The notes beneath the pieces were generated by a model, which was not told the DNA's origin, made no database searches, and saw nothing but the letters and a program-made list of their open reading frames with translations. A stretch of 64,000 bases of DNA from CAVVNC01 sp963750015. GTDB lineage: Bacteria; Desulfobacterota; Syntrophorhabdia; Syntrophorhabdales; WCHB1-27. A program made the position numbers and the translations under genes. Positions within the stretch are counted from its first letter, which is position 1; every line of letters starts with the position of its first letter. The stretch covers positions 67,075-131,074 of the forward strand of contig CAVVPU010000016.1 in the NCBI GenBank assembly GCA_963750015.1. Direction: 5' to 3'. This document shows, piece after piece, positions 29,284-37,495 of this stretch.

Positions 29284-30104
29284 AGACGGCGAACCCCATT
29301 GCGAAGATTGCGAAGTACACCCTTCTTGACGAGATCCGCCAGAGAAGCTTCGTCGTCATGTTCATCGTCTGTGTCGCATTCGTCTTTCTTGCTCGCGGTT
29401 GCTATCGGGGGAATTACGTGGTGAACGGCGAGGCGCTCGATGCCGCGACGGTTGTGGCTGCAGTGTCGAAAGCAGCCTTTCATGTCATCGCCGTGGTCAC
29501 CATGCTTATTGCGGCCTTGCTTTCCATGCGTACGTTCAGGCGTGACCGGGATGGGGGGATGCAATCGGCCATCCTGTCAAAACCCATTACCCGGCGGCAA
29601 TACGTGCTGGGCAAGGTGATGGGCCTGTGGGTTCTGTCGGCCCTCTTCATGCTCATCCTCCAGGCCATCGTGCTTCTGACCGTCGTCATATCCGCGGGTG
29701 TGGTGATACCCGGATATCCTGTTGCCGCGCTCCTGTGCTGCCTCAATTTGCTCTTTGTGGTTATCGCCGTCTTGCTCTTATCGCTCCTCATGCCTGAAAC
29801 AGCGGCTTTCCTCTGTATCATGGGAATCGCCGTTGTCGGCCTCATAATCGACGGGATGAACGCGCTCGGCGGCAGCCAGATAGCCCAGGCGATGGCCGGC
29901 CCAACGCAGACCGTCTCATTAGGAAAGATCCTCTACTACTTGTGGCCCAAGCTTTCCGGGATGCAGTATTTCGCTTCTTCCTTCATAGGCGGTGGCGGCT
30001 TTCAGGGCCTTTGGTCGGTCTATCCTCTTTTCAACATCCTGTTCTATTGTCTTATACTCTGCGCGTTGCTGCTTTGGCGTTTCAGAAAGGAAGAGATAGT
30101 TTAA
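29280..30104 (+). CDS. ABC-2 type permease
   Basis: This 274-aa protein has about six membrane segments, for example VVMFIVCVAFVFLARGC, AFHVIAVVTMLIAALLSM and LLFVVIAVLLLSLLMPETA. The cytoplasmic loop AILSKPITRRQYVLGKVMG is typical of ABC-2 permeases of the NosY/GldF type. It pairs with the preceding ATPase to form an exporter. Unknown substrate. Confidence 0.8.
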   Translation: MKTANPIAKIAKYTLLDEIRQRSFVVMFIVCVAFVFLARGCYRGNYVVNGEALDAATVVAAVSKAAFHVIAVVTMLIAALLSMRTFRRDRDGGMQSAILSKPITRRQYVLGKVMGLWVLSALFMLILQAIVLLTVVISAGVVIPGYPVAALLCCLNLLFVVIAVLLLSLLMPETAAFLCIMGIAVVGLIIDGMNALGGSQIAQAMAGPTQTVSLGKILYYLWPKLSGMQYFASSFIGGGGFQGLWSVYPLFNILFYCLILCALLLWRFRKEEIV

Positions 30105-30188
30105 CGGTTGCCCTTATTAAAGGCGATAAGACGTTGGGCATGATTCACGACTTTAAGAAGAACGGAGAGTAGGATAGGAAGCAGTAAG

Positions 30189-30434
30189 TCATGCCCAGTT
30201 CTGCCGATACCACTGGCCCGTGATCAGATCCTGAAAGACCGCGAACCTTGAGCCAGTGGTGAACTCCAACAGATAGTAGAGCCGGGAGATCGGTTTTCGC
30301 CACCATTCGTCGTCTATCCGCCACACGTTGAGAACCTCTTTCACCTGCAAGAGCCTCTTTCTGAACTTCACGGCTTTTGGCGCACCGTGTGGGGCGACGA
30401 CTTCTATCGGTTCCGGATCGTAGGGGGAACTCAT
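30189..30434 (-). CDS. DUF6504-family small protein
   Basis: An 81-aa protein with YDPEPIEVVAPHGAP, VWRIDDEWWRKPISRLYY and GSRFAVFQDLITGQWYRQ. This pattern of paired Trp and Tyr residues is the DUF6504 family, commonly found next to translesion polymerase genes (ImuB/DnaE2 or DinB). A dinB gene is 0.5 kb away. A role accessory to damage-induced synthesis is plausible but not proven. Confidence 0.75.
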   Translation of the reverse strand: MSSPYDPEPIEVVAPHGAPKAVKFRKRLLQVKEVLNVWRIDDEWWRKPISRLYYLLEFTTGSRFAVFQDLITGQWYRQNWA

Positions 30435-30444
30435 GAGGATAATA

Positions 30445-30460
30445 TAGAATGTTTATTCTA
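30445..30460. promoter_or_regulatory. palindromic operator-like site
   Basis: TAGAATGTTTATTCTA is a palindrome with 6-bp arms. It sits in the promoter region between the DUF6504 gene (minus) and the small zinc protein (plus), just before a TTGACA at 30463. It may be a repressor operator, possibly damage-linked given dinB nearby; the repressor is unknown. Confidence 0.45.
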
Positions 30461-30495
30461 AATTGACAAGATACTGTCGGCAGAGTAAAAATGGC

Positions 30496-30525
30496 TTGAC
30501 GGGGGATAGCCCGAGGACATAAGAT
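30496..30525 (+). promoter_or_regulatory. sigma-70-like promoter
   Basis: TTGACG (30496-30501) and TAAGAT (30520-30525) with an 18-nt spacer, 40 nt upstream of the ATG at 30565. Another possible -35 (TTGACA) lies 33 bp further upstream. Confidence 0.55.
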
Positions 30526-30564
30526 GTGGTTCCATCAAGACAACCGAATAGAGGAACAATAAAG

Positions 30565-30747
30565 ATGCAAGCCACACCTGTTGCGCTCAAACCTTGGTAC
30601 AAGACGTGTTGCCGTTGTAAGAAACCGACCTTCGAGGACCTCCTTGATGAGCGAGGTCTTTGTGACTATTGCAGAGAGATAGTGGCCATGAAGGTGTCGT
30701 CGAGAAGAAAAGAGGTCACGTCGCAGTCCGCTATGTACCGTAAATAG
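30565..30747 (+). CDS. small four-cysteine zinc-ribbon protein
   Basis: A 60-aa protein with CCRCKKPTFEDLLDERGLCDYC: two Cys pairs about 17 residues apart, a likely zinc-binding finger of the kind seen in short phage and plasmid regulators. The C-terminus is basic. It lies downstream of a sigma-70-like promoter and upstream of a 54-aa helical protein on the same strand. Function unknown. Confidence 0.6.
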   Translation: MQATPVALKPWYKTCCRCKKPTFEDLLDERGLCDYCREIVAMKVSSRRKEVTSQSAMYRK

Positions 30748-30777
30748 CTATTCTTTTGCCCTTTAATAGGATACCGC

Positions 30778-30942
30778 ATGCAAAGCCCCGTCAGCGAGAA
30801 CATTCCCAAGGAAACCCTCCTTCAGATGATCAGGAACCTTCTCCGCTCCGATCTTGACCTGACGTTTCTTCTGAAGCTCGAGCAGCGAGAGATCGAACAG
30901 CTTGTTGCCGCCGTGCGAGAAAGAGTAGGCGAAAGTCGGTAG
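30778..30942 (+). CDS. 54-aa helical protein
   Basis: A short frame of 54 residues with a regular helical, leucine-rich pattern (KETLLQMIRNLLRSDLDL, then KLEQREIEQLVAAVRERV). It follows the small zinc protein by 30 bp in the same direction and ends 27 bp before the dinB stop, which is convergent. No Shine-Dalgarno of note. Unknown function; the composition looks coding. Confidence 0.45.
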   Translation: MQSPVSENIPKETLLQMIRNLLRSDLDLTFLLKLEQREIEQLVAAVRERVGESR

Positions 30943-30968
30943 GGTAGTTCGGGATCGACAATCTCCGT

Positions 30969-32189
30969 TTACACGTCGCTTTTCCTCACCCCCGATGGAC
31001 GCCACGCGGGAGAAATGACTTTGTGATCCTTCTCTTCGCTGATCGTCGCCGCGTAGGTGAGCGTGAGCTCGCCGAACTTGTCGTTGACGGCATCCATGGC
31101 CCTGGCAACGGCAGCCCTCTTTTCCCGGTCCTTATCCTGAAAGAGCGTCATCTGGTGATCGTCCTTGCCGAGAGCAGAAAGGGCGACACCGAAAAGCCTC
31201 ACGCTTTTTCGGAGGCGTATCCCGTCGAGGATGGCCACGGCGGAGCGGTAGATCTCTCCCGTATCGTTCGTCGCATCCGGCAGGGTGATCTGCCGGGTGA
31301 AGGTCTCGAAGCCCGTGTACCTCACCGTGAGCGTGATCTTCCTGCCCTTGTAGCCATATCGTCGTGCCCTCCGCCCGACTCTTTCACTCAGACGGAGCAG
31401 ACAGGGCAACATCTCATCTCTTTTCCAGATGTCCTTCGGCAGGGTCGTGCTGTGGCCGATCGATTTCGGATCCTGGGGCACCACTTCGATAGGCCGGTCG
31501 AGCTTGCCGTTGCCCATCGCCTTGAGTTGTTCTCCGATGATGCCGAACTTCCTCGTGAGGAGGGACAGGGACGCTCTTCCCAGTGCGCCGCACGTGGTGA
31601 TACCCATGGCACGGAGTTTCTCCTCGGTATGCGATCCAATGCCCCAGAGCTTCTTCACCGGGAGGGCCTCGAGGAGGGACGGCACGGCATTCTCGTCCAC
31701 CCAGCGTAAGCCATCGGGTTTTGCGAGGTCGCTTGCGAGCTTGGCGATGAGCACATTCGGCCCGATGCCGACCGTGCACGTGATACCCAACTCGTTTCTT
31801 ACCGCTTCCTTGAGGGCCCGGGCAAGTTTCTCCGGACCGTCGAAAAGGTGATGGGAGCCGGTGATGTCGAGGAAGACCTCGTCGATGGAGTAGCACTCGG
31901 TATCGGGCGTGAACCTGAGACAGATCTCCTGGAGCTCGGCGCAGACCTGAGCGTACTTCTCGTTATGGCCCACGACGAGGATGATGTCAGGGCAGAGCCT
32001 TTTCGCCTCGTAGGTGGTCATCCCCGTCTTAACCCCATAGGCGCGGGCTTCGTACGAAGAAGTCGTGATGACCGTCCTCTCCCCAGCGCCCGCCACGGCG
32101 ATAGGTTTGCCCCTGAGTCCGGGGTTATCCCGCTGCTCTACGGATGCGAAAAAGGCGTCCATGTCGACGCATACGATTATTTTCGCCAT
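30969..32189 (-). CDS. dinB: DNA polymerase IV (DinB)
   Basis: A 406-aa Y-family translesion polymerase. It has IVCVDMDAFFASVEQRDNP (catalytic Asp, N-terminus), CYSIDEVFLDITG (the SxDE catalytic pair), VGIGPNVLIAKLASDLAKP, a helix-hairpin-helix thumb region (WGIGSHTEEKLRAMGI) and a little-finger domain (IGHSTTLPKD). The C-terminal LFGVALSAL region is followed by an extension with a possible clamp-contact MTLFQD segment. The gene is intact. Together with DUF6504 and the element's own sliding clamp it may provide mutagenic replication. Confidence 0.92.
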   Translation of the reverse strand: MAKIIVCVDMDAFFASVEQRDNPGLRGKPIAVAGAGERTVITTSSYEARAYGVKTGMTTYEAKRLCPDIILVVGHNEKYAQVCAELQEICLRFTPDTECYSIDEVFLDITGSHHLFDGPEKLARALKEAVRNELGITCTVGIGPNVLIAKLASDLAKPDGLRWVDENAVPSLLEALPVKKLWGIGSHTEEKLRAMGITTCGALGRASLSLLTRKFGIIGEQLKAMGNGKLDRPIEVVPQDPKSIGHSTTLPKDIWKRDEMLPCLLRLSERVGRRARRYGYKGRKITLTVRYTGFETFTRQITLPDATNDTGEIYRSAVAILDGIRLRKSVRLFGVALSALGKDDHQMTLFQDKDREKRAAVARAMDAVNDKFGELTLTYAATISEEKDHKVISPAWRPSGVRKSDV

Positions 32190-32348
32190 GATTGATTATA
32201 CCCGGTCGCTGGTCGGAGAACAACTCCCGGAATGGCATCTGTGCGGTCTTGAGTACCGCCACCTTTGGTGTGACTTTGAGAAGGATACCATTCCGTATTA
32301 TGGTCCCTTACCGATCGCTGGCCCCCGTTACTCGCCCTCCTTCACGGT

Positions 32349-33027
32349 TCACGGAGCCTCGGCGCAATCGGTCCAGGTGGCGAGGTCGGTTATTCCCCGT
32401 GGTGATACCTGATAGACACCCCCACCCAGTCGATCGAACCATCCGTAGACGTTTCGATAAAGGATAGCCCGAACTTCCGGCTCCTCGATCGCGTGGGCAA
32501 TAACCGATGCCTTGGTCGGTCCATTTTCCGTCAGGTAGTGGGCAATCCGAATCGCATTCTGCCGGTACGCCGTCATCAATCCGCGGCGTCGGCCGCTGCC
32601 ACCCGGTGTCGGATCACCTCGTCGTCGTTCGAATTCGCCGAGCAATTGCCCGCGCCGCTTCGGGTGAATTCGCGGGCGGTATTCACCGGGATCCAACACC
32701 ACCTCCGCCCGGCTGCGCCTAGAATTCACCGAAATCAGAATCAGTCCGATACCCAGCATTCTGAGAAGCTTCAAGATGCGCTGGCGCCGCTTCCGGAAAG
32801 ACCGGCACGAAGAGGGAATCCCAATATAGACAACCGGTGAAATGCCCAAACGATTCACTGCTTGCAGGAGTACATCGAGACCGAAAGCAAGTTTCAATTC
32901 GACCACAACGGGATGTTCAGTGCCTCGAACCGCCATTATGTCGCATTCCCCGATCTCGCCCTTGACTTCATACCCCTGATCTTTCCAGAAACCGCTTCAC
33001 CGGATTGTAGAGATCGATTTCTTTCAC
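32349..33027 (-). CDS. DUF2161-family PD-(D/E)XK-like protein (one frameshift)
   Basis: A DUF2161 protein of about 225 aa. GECDIMAVRGTEHPVVVELK shows the nuclease-like D...ExK arrangement; ELKLAFGLDVLLQAVNRL, YRPRIHPKRRGQLLGEF and GDPTPGGSGRRRGLMTAYRQ are family blocks. The start is the GTG at 33027 overlapping the upstream TGA as GTGA. The frame shifts in GGAAAGATCAGGGG (one extra A) between VKRFLE and DQGYEVKG. A single homopolymer insertion suggests an error. The family is annotated as putative phosphodiesterase or nuclease; the function is not established. Confidence 0.7.
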
Positions 33028-33341
33028 GGTATCAATTGATGATCAAGGGTCCTGCTTTCTTGTTCCGACTTGTAAGATAGATCTTGAGACATCCGGTCAC
33101 CTCCACCGTTCTGACCGACATTAACCCTTTGATGGATTATTTGCAAAAGGGGAGGTAAAACCAAGCTCACGCGAGAGCTGTGGTTGGGTAGTACACCCAC
33201 AATCAGAGCGCAATCAAGGTCAAAGTCTCCTAAAGTTTCAATGGCCCAGCTGATACAATCCGGATCATCATCGATTATTCCTTTAATGGTATCGCCTGCA
33301 TATTGCCCAAAACCAATTTGGTCATTTAAGCTATATTCCAT
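33024..33341 (-). CDS. ExoX-C-like small protein
   Basis: A 105-aa protein beginning MEYSLNDQIGFGQYAGDTIKG and then DDDPDCISWAIETLGDFDL. This resembles the exodeoxyribonuclease X C-terminal-like domain (FGKYKGxxLxxxPxxYLxWL). The C-terminal 55 residues are low in recognisable features. Its stop overlaps the DUF2161 start, supporting both as genes in one transcript. Confidence 0.5.
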   Translation of the reverse strand: MEYSLNDQIGFGQYAGDTIKGIIDDDPDCISWAIETLGDFDLDCALIVGVLPNHSSRVSLVLPPLLQIIHQRVNVGQNGGGDRMSQDLSYKSEQESRTLDHQLIP

Positions 33342-33387
33342 TCAGGCCTCCTGCAAAAAAAGCCGGCAGAATACCTTTATTGGGTAC

Positions 33388-33460
33388 TCTCCCGGCGGGA
33401 CTTGAACCCGCAACCTCCACCTTGCGAAAGGGGTGCTCTATCCAATTGAGCTACGGGCCT
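33388..33460 (-). tRNA. tRNA-like sequence, loop TTCGCAA (anticodon CGC), degenerate
   Basis: On the minus strand a D-arm (TAGCTCAATTGGATAGAGCA), an anticodon arm with loop TTCGCAA, and a perfect T-arm (GCGGGTTCAAGTCCCGC) are present. The anticodon reads CGC (Ala GCG) but the anticodon stem has a mismatch, and the acceptor pairs only at its inner four positions (GCCC with GGGC type). No CCA is encoded. It may be a decayed tRNA, an element-borne divergent tRNA, or an old attachment-site scar. Confidence 0.5.
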
Positions 33461-33462
33461 AT

Positions 33463-33835
33463 AGGCATGTCCAGTTTACCACGCATTTTCCCGGAATCAA
33501 TGAAAAAACAGCCAGATGGAGGAATAGGTAACACCAGGAAATCTATCCATTCTTCCTCGATTTTTCCCACACTGCGTACCCCCCTTTGCGGTTGGGGCAT
33601 TCCTTCTGTGCAGCCTCATTTGCCTGATAGTACTGAATCCTGCTTTCCCGGATGTGTTCATTCGCGTATCCCGGCGAGGATGTCCTTTCAGCTCTCGCAT
33701 GCACCCCTGATCTTCCACGCGAGGAAGGCCCGAGGGCTTCATGTTGGCCGTGTGGTCCTGGCAGGTGCGAAGGAAATTGAAGATCGTGAGGCAGCCGATC
33801 TCTTCCATGTCCTCATCGTGTGCGTGTCGGTTCTT
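33463..33835. other. intergenic, no gene seen
   Basis: About 370 bp between the tRNA-like sequence and a small gene. Frames here lack coding character in both strands; no clear promoter or terminator was recognised. Confidence 0.3.
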
Positions 33836-34033
33836 TCATCCCTCTTTTTCATAATGCCTCCTTTGCTTTTCGGTTCCCCTGTTAAGCTTCTGCCTCACCT
33901 CTTCCGCTTCCAGAACCTCCGCGCGATCGAACGCGATGCCCGAGCCGTCATCAAGAAGGAGGCCGACGAGGCGGCCCGTGGGGGAAAACATGACGCCGTC
34001 GATGCGGCGGCTCAGAAGCGAGGAAGCGTTCAT
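33836..34033 (-). CDS. small conserved-looking protein, unknown
   Basis: A 65-aa frame starting at an ATG preceded by AAGGAGAC. IDGVMFSPTGRLVGLLLDDG and SGIAFDRAEVLEAEEVRQ suggest a small beta-barrel-like fold followed by a charged helical tail. It lies directly downstream of the RecD2 remnant. Not recognised. Confidence 0.45.
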   Translation of the reverse strand: MNASSLLSRRIDGVMFSPTGRLVGLLLDDGSGIAFDRAEVLEAEEVRQKLNRGTEKQRRHYEKEG

Positions 34034-34513
34034 GTCTCCTTCATCGGGGTCACGGGAGTTCCCGGGTTTTCCGTACCGTGCGGGCCCCTTCAACTCATCT
34101 GTGTGGTCAGCCCCGGATACGGCATCGAGGACAGCACGCGCGTGTTCTCCTAAGTTTCCTGACGATTCTTTTTGCGAGCGTGGGTCCTATTGCCCTAATG
34201 ATGCCCGACGCAAGGTACGTTGCGACACCGAAGACTGACGCGGGCTCCGGTATGGAGAAGCGGCCAATGTGAAATTGACGGCCGTACTTCTTGTTCTTGA
34301 CCCACCTGCCCTCTTCGACCTCTATGCTCATGCCCTCGATGATGCGGGAGGGAGAGGCACAGATCGCGGTGAACACCTCCTTACCCGAGGGCGGTCTCAC
34401 GGAGAGGACCGAATAGCCGGTTTCGGGGTTGTGGTACCGGGTGCCTACTACGGAAAAGACGCCCGGCACCACGAAATGGGGAAGTGGGGGGGATGGGGGA
34501 GGGGTTGCTGCAT
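34034..34513 (-). pseudogene. N-terminal remnant of a RecD2-type helicase
   Basis: The segment TRYHNPETGYSVLSVRPPSG, VKNKKYGRQFHIGRFSI and ATYLASGIIRAIGPTLAKR matches the OB-fold and first helix-hairpin-helix of RecD2 helicases. The helicase core is absent. The ATG at 34513 is out of frame with the body, apparently through a shift in the C-rich run near 34490, and a second shift near 34165 changes KRIVRKL into two frames. So only about 150 residues of a normally 700-aa protein remain. An AAGTAATAT box lies five bases before the ATG. Confidence 0.6.
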
Positions 34514-34518
34514 GGTTG

Positions 34519-34527
34519 ATATTACTT
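34519..34527 (-). promoter_or_regulatory. AAGTAATAT box before the RecD2 remnant
   Basis: Minus-strand GGAAGTAATATC ends five bases upstream of the ATG at 34513, leaving no room for a Shine-Dalgarno. If the box acts as a -10 element, the transcript would be leaderless. Confidence 0.6.
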
Positions 34528-34573
34528 CCCCGCCCCGTACGGACTTACAGACAGCCGTCGGGTAAGGTGGCGC

Positions 34574-35761
34574 TCATTGCTCTTTTATCAGGATAAGCGC
34601 CGCCACGACCTCGGTTCTTATATATTCCACAGTAGCCTTTAGACGGTCCACGAGCGCCTTCAGATACTGGTCAAGGCCGGAATCATCGAAGGCGCACGCG
34701 CCACAGGCCGTCCTTACCGCCGTCTCATTGGCGACGATCTTATCGTATAGTTCGAGTGACTTTTCAGAATTGCGGAAGGGGAAGACCGGCTTTGTCGCAA
34801 CGATTCTCCTACCGCACTCCAGGTACGCGGAAACGGAAGCGAGCACAAGTTCCAGCCTTTGTACTTGCAGTTTCTTCAGTTCATAAGTCTCGGAAAGCGC
34901 GGCGAATTCAGCCTCCATTGCGGACAATCGCGCGTTCTTGCGCTTGAGCAGCGATTGGATGGACCTGAGCCTGTCCGCACGCGCGTCGGCTCTTGCCCGG
35001 ACCTCTTTTTTCGGGCCGGCTTCGAGGTTCGGTTCCTCTCTCCGGACGGCGGCACCCTCCGGATCGAGGGCTGTATCGATCTCCCGCTTCAGGTCCGCGA
35101 CTTCTTTTCTTATCGTGCCAAGGCTGCCATGGGTCACGGTAAGCCGTTCCGGATACGTCTTTGTTTCCTCCTCGTACCGCGCCTGGATCTTCCGGACTTC
35201 CTCCATCCTCTGTTCGCACGTGCCCGCTTCGGCCTCCATGTACTTGTCAAGCTCCTCGTCGGCGAACAACCTGACCGCGTCCCTGACGCGAGCGGCAAGG
35301 AGCCTTTTCTGCGTTTCAATGGAGTATTTGACGCAGGTTTCGATGAACTTCCAGTCCACCCCGCGGGCGACCAGCTCGTGGGCTTCGGGGCGATTAACTG
35401 GCGGAAGGTTGTATTCATCACACTGTTCATCCTGCCCACGGCTTGTTTTCGTTCCATATCCGTCATCTGCCTGCGAAACAGGCGATCGGTAAAGATGCCC
35501 ATTACTTCTTCGTCAGTCTCGGCGAGGATGCAGGGCACTTCCTTTATGCCGCAGTTCGAGGGCGGCGTCTTTGCGGCTGTATCCCGAGATGATCACGTAT
35601 CGGCCGTCAACCTCTTCGACCCCGACAGGTGTGCGGATGCCGTCGGCCGAGATGCCTTCTACGAGCAGGGCGTAGGCTTCGGGGGTCACGACCGGAAGGA
35701 CGGCTTTATACCACGCGTTTTCCTGCAAGTGCTCCGGGTTCACATTTCCAATGTTCTTCAT
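34574..35761 (-). CDS. ParB-like protein with coiled coil, paralogue 1 (two compensating frameshifts)
   Basis: The start ATG at 35761 has AAGGAA upstream. The N-terminus (NIGNVNPEHLQENAWYKAVL, VIISGYSRKDAALELRHKG) is a ParB/Srx-like domain closely resembling the neighbouring paralogue. Frames change near 35525 and near 35385, returning to the original register; the corrected protein is about 395 aa. The middle (CILAETDEEVMGIFTDRLFR, then RQMTDMERKQAVG) parallels the neighbour's NLAETYEEIEDALFDNVFRR. The C-terminal half is a long coiled coil. Probably DNA-partition or centromere related; the shifts may be errors. Confidence 0.65.
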
Positions 35762-35826
35762 TTTCCTTCCTCTCTTGTGGGGTGGTTTGAGTATGCGGGC
35801 TCTCGGAAGCCCGGCCGTGCCGGCGC

Positions 35827-37173
35827 TCACTCCCTTATCAGGGCCAGGGGAGGCGGCTGGGTAGTTGCCTCCTCGTGGTGCGCCGTCGTCTCCTTCTGTT
35901 GCGTGCCTTTCATGGCTTTCTCGACGTTCTTTTTGATTTCCTTCAACACGTCCTCTTCACGGAAGGAGAGCTTAGTGATCTTGGAATGACAGGCGGCATC
36001 GATGTTGTTGCCTATGGTTTTGATTCTCTTGATGATTTGCGTGACTTTTGCGGCGATGGTGGGGTCCACCTGATTGAAACTCTCCACCACGTCGAAGGCA
36101 AGGCCGAGGGCATCGTGGCCCATTTTCAGGCGATTGAGGAGCAATTGAGCATCGTCGTACCTCGCCATTATGATCTTGTACTGCTCGAGGATCTGGGACA
36201 CGCTGAAGTGGTATCCCTTGATTTCCGTCTCTTTTCCCGTCATTGCAGTCTCAAGGGACTTAATCTTCTCCTCCAGCTCGCCGATCTTCTTGTCCTTTTC
36301 TTTCAGTGCCTTGCCCTGCTCGGCCCGTATTTGTTGCTCTTCCTCGTCGGTGGTTTTCAGTTCTTTCTCTATCTCCTTTTTCAACTCCTCCCGCTCGGCG
36401 GTATACTGATCCTTGAGCTCGAGGACAGCCTTTGCCGTCTTCCTCAACTCCGCGAGTTCCTCTTCCTTTGTGGAGAGGTCCTTGTTCATCGCGGCAAGCC
36501 TCTCTGCGAGCTCATCCTTTTCTTTCTTTATTTCCGCTGTGGCGGCGAGGATCCCCTCTTCCTTGTCCTTCTGAATCTCCGCCATGGCATCCGCGAAGCT
36601 TTTGTCCTTCTCCACAAGCGTCCTGTCGAATTCGTCCCTGAGCCCTTTTTCCTGTGCCTTGAGGGCTGCCTCATCGGGTGACGCCTTGATACCGGCGAGC
36701 GCGTTGAGGTATTCCTTCTGAGTGTCGATGGGCAAGGTAGCCAGGTTGTTGAGCAGCTTCCGGTCTATCTTGTTTCTTGTGAATAGATCATAGACTTCGG
36801 GAATGACGGTTTTTTGCATGACTGAGTCGATAAGGTTGCCTTTTTTGCCTATGGCTTCTTTTCGTTGAGCCTCAGTCATCTGACGACGAAACACATTATC
36901 GAAGAGGGCGTCCTCGATCTCCTCATACGTCTCCGCAAGATTGCAGGGCACCTTATCGATACTCAGTTCAAGCGCGGCCTTTCGACGGTGATGCCCGGAC
37001 AGGATTACATAAGCGCCGTTTATACAGGCGACGATCAGGGGGATGAGAATTCCCACTCTGCGGATGCTTTCGACCAGGCCCCTGTAGACGTCTTCCGGCA
37101 AAGGTTCAAAGAGTGCCCGGAATTCGTCGTCTTCCTTGAGTTGTTGTGGATCCAGTTCGCCCAATTGTTTCAT
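35827..37173 (-). CDS. ParB-like protein with long coiled coil, paralogue 2
   Basis: An intact 448-aa protein. Residues 1-100 form a ParB/Srx nuclease-like fold with the VILSGHHRRKAALEL motif (the ExR-type GHRRxxA box). A helical DNA-binding-like segment follows (DNVFRRQMTEAQRKEAIG). Residues about 165-320 are a highly charged coiled coil, then a helical C-terminal part. The start has AAGGAGGAACGC upstream. It sits immediately downstream of the 30-bp iteron array, which is the likely binding or segregation site. Not a standard ParB length or layout. Confidence 0.7.
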   Translation of the reverse strand: MKQLGELDPQQLKEDDEFRALFEPLPEDVYRGLVESIRRVGILIPLIVACINGAYVILSGHHRRKAALELSIDKVPCNLAETYEEIEDALFDNVFRRQMTEAQRKEAIGKKGNLIDSVMQKTVIPEVYDLFTRNKIDRKLLNNLATLPIDTQKEYLNALAGIKASPDEAALKAQEKGLRDEFDRTLVEKDKSFADAMAEIQKDKEEGILAATAEIKKEKDELAERLAAMNKDLSTKEEELAELRKTAKAVLELKDQYTAEREELKKEIEKELKTTDEEEQQIRAEQGKALKEKDKKIGELEEKIKSLETAMTGKETEIKGYHFSVSQILEQYKIIMARYDDAQLLLNRLKMGHDALGLAFDVVESFNQVDPTIAAKVTQIIKRIKTIGNNIDAACHSKITKLSFREEDVLKEIKKNVEKAMKGTQQKETTAHHEEATTQPPPLALIRE

Positions 37174-37495
37174 GCGTTCCTCCTTGTTTGAGAGTTATAT
37201 GATGGCCGCAGAGCCGGTAAACCTGCTTGTCGCGTGTCCGCCCTTTGAGTTGGCCTTGGGTACGCCCTTTTCGAAACAACATACGGGTGTTGTCGAACAG
37301 GGTGTGTACGGACAAAGGTGTGTCGAACAAGGTGTGTACGGACAGCGGTATGTCGAAACAGCATACAGGTGTACGAACAAGGGTATGTCGAACAGAGCGT
37401 GTACGAACAAAGGTGTGTCGAACAGGGTGCGTACGGACAGCGGTATGTCGAACAGGGTGTGTACGGCATTTTCATGAACGCGTGGTCTCGCACGG
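37174..37495. repeat. 30-bp iteron array, candidate centromere or origin
   Basis: Five full units of about 30 bp and one partial unit begin TGTCGAACA: 37291, 37321, 37351 (35 bp, variant), 37386, 37416 and 37446 (partial). A degenerate copy lies at 37269-37290. Each unit has two half-sites, TGTCGAACA and GTACGGACA, 15 bp apart, so a DNA-helix-spaced 15-bp sub-repeat is visible. The array fills the region between the RHH-like gene and the ParB-like gene. The same-direction repetition fits parS-like or iteron origin function. Confidence 0.75.

Noticed and set aside
32188..32412. Plus-strand frame starting opposite the dinB start codon (MIDYTRSLVGEQLPEW...)
   Set aside because: It overlaps the dinB start by two bases and the end of the DUF2161 gene, has no Shine-Dalgarno or promoter of its own, and no recognisable fold; kept out though its composition is not absurd.
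37269..37467. CRISPR array
   Set aside because: Units are contiguous with 15-bp internal periodicity and no unique spacers, and no cas genes are present.
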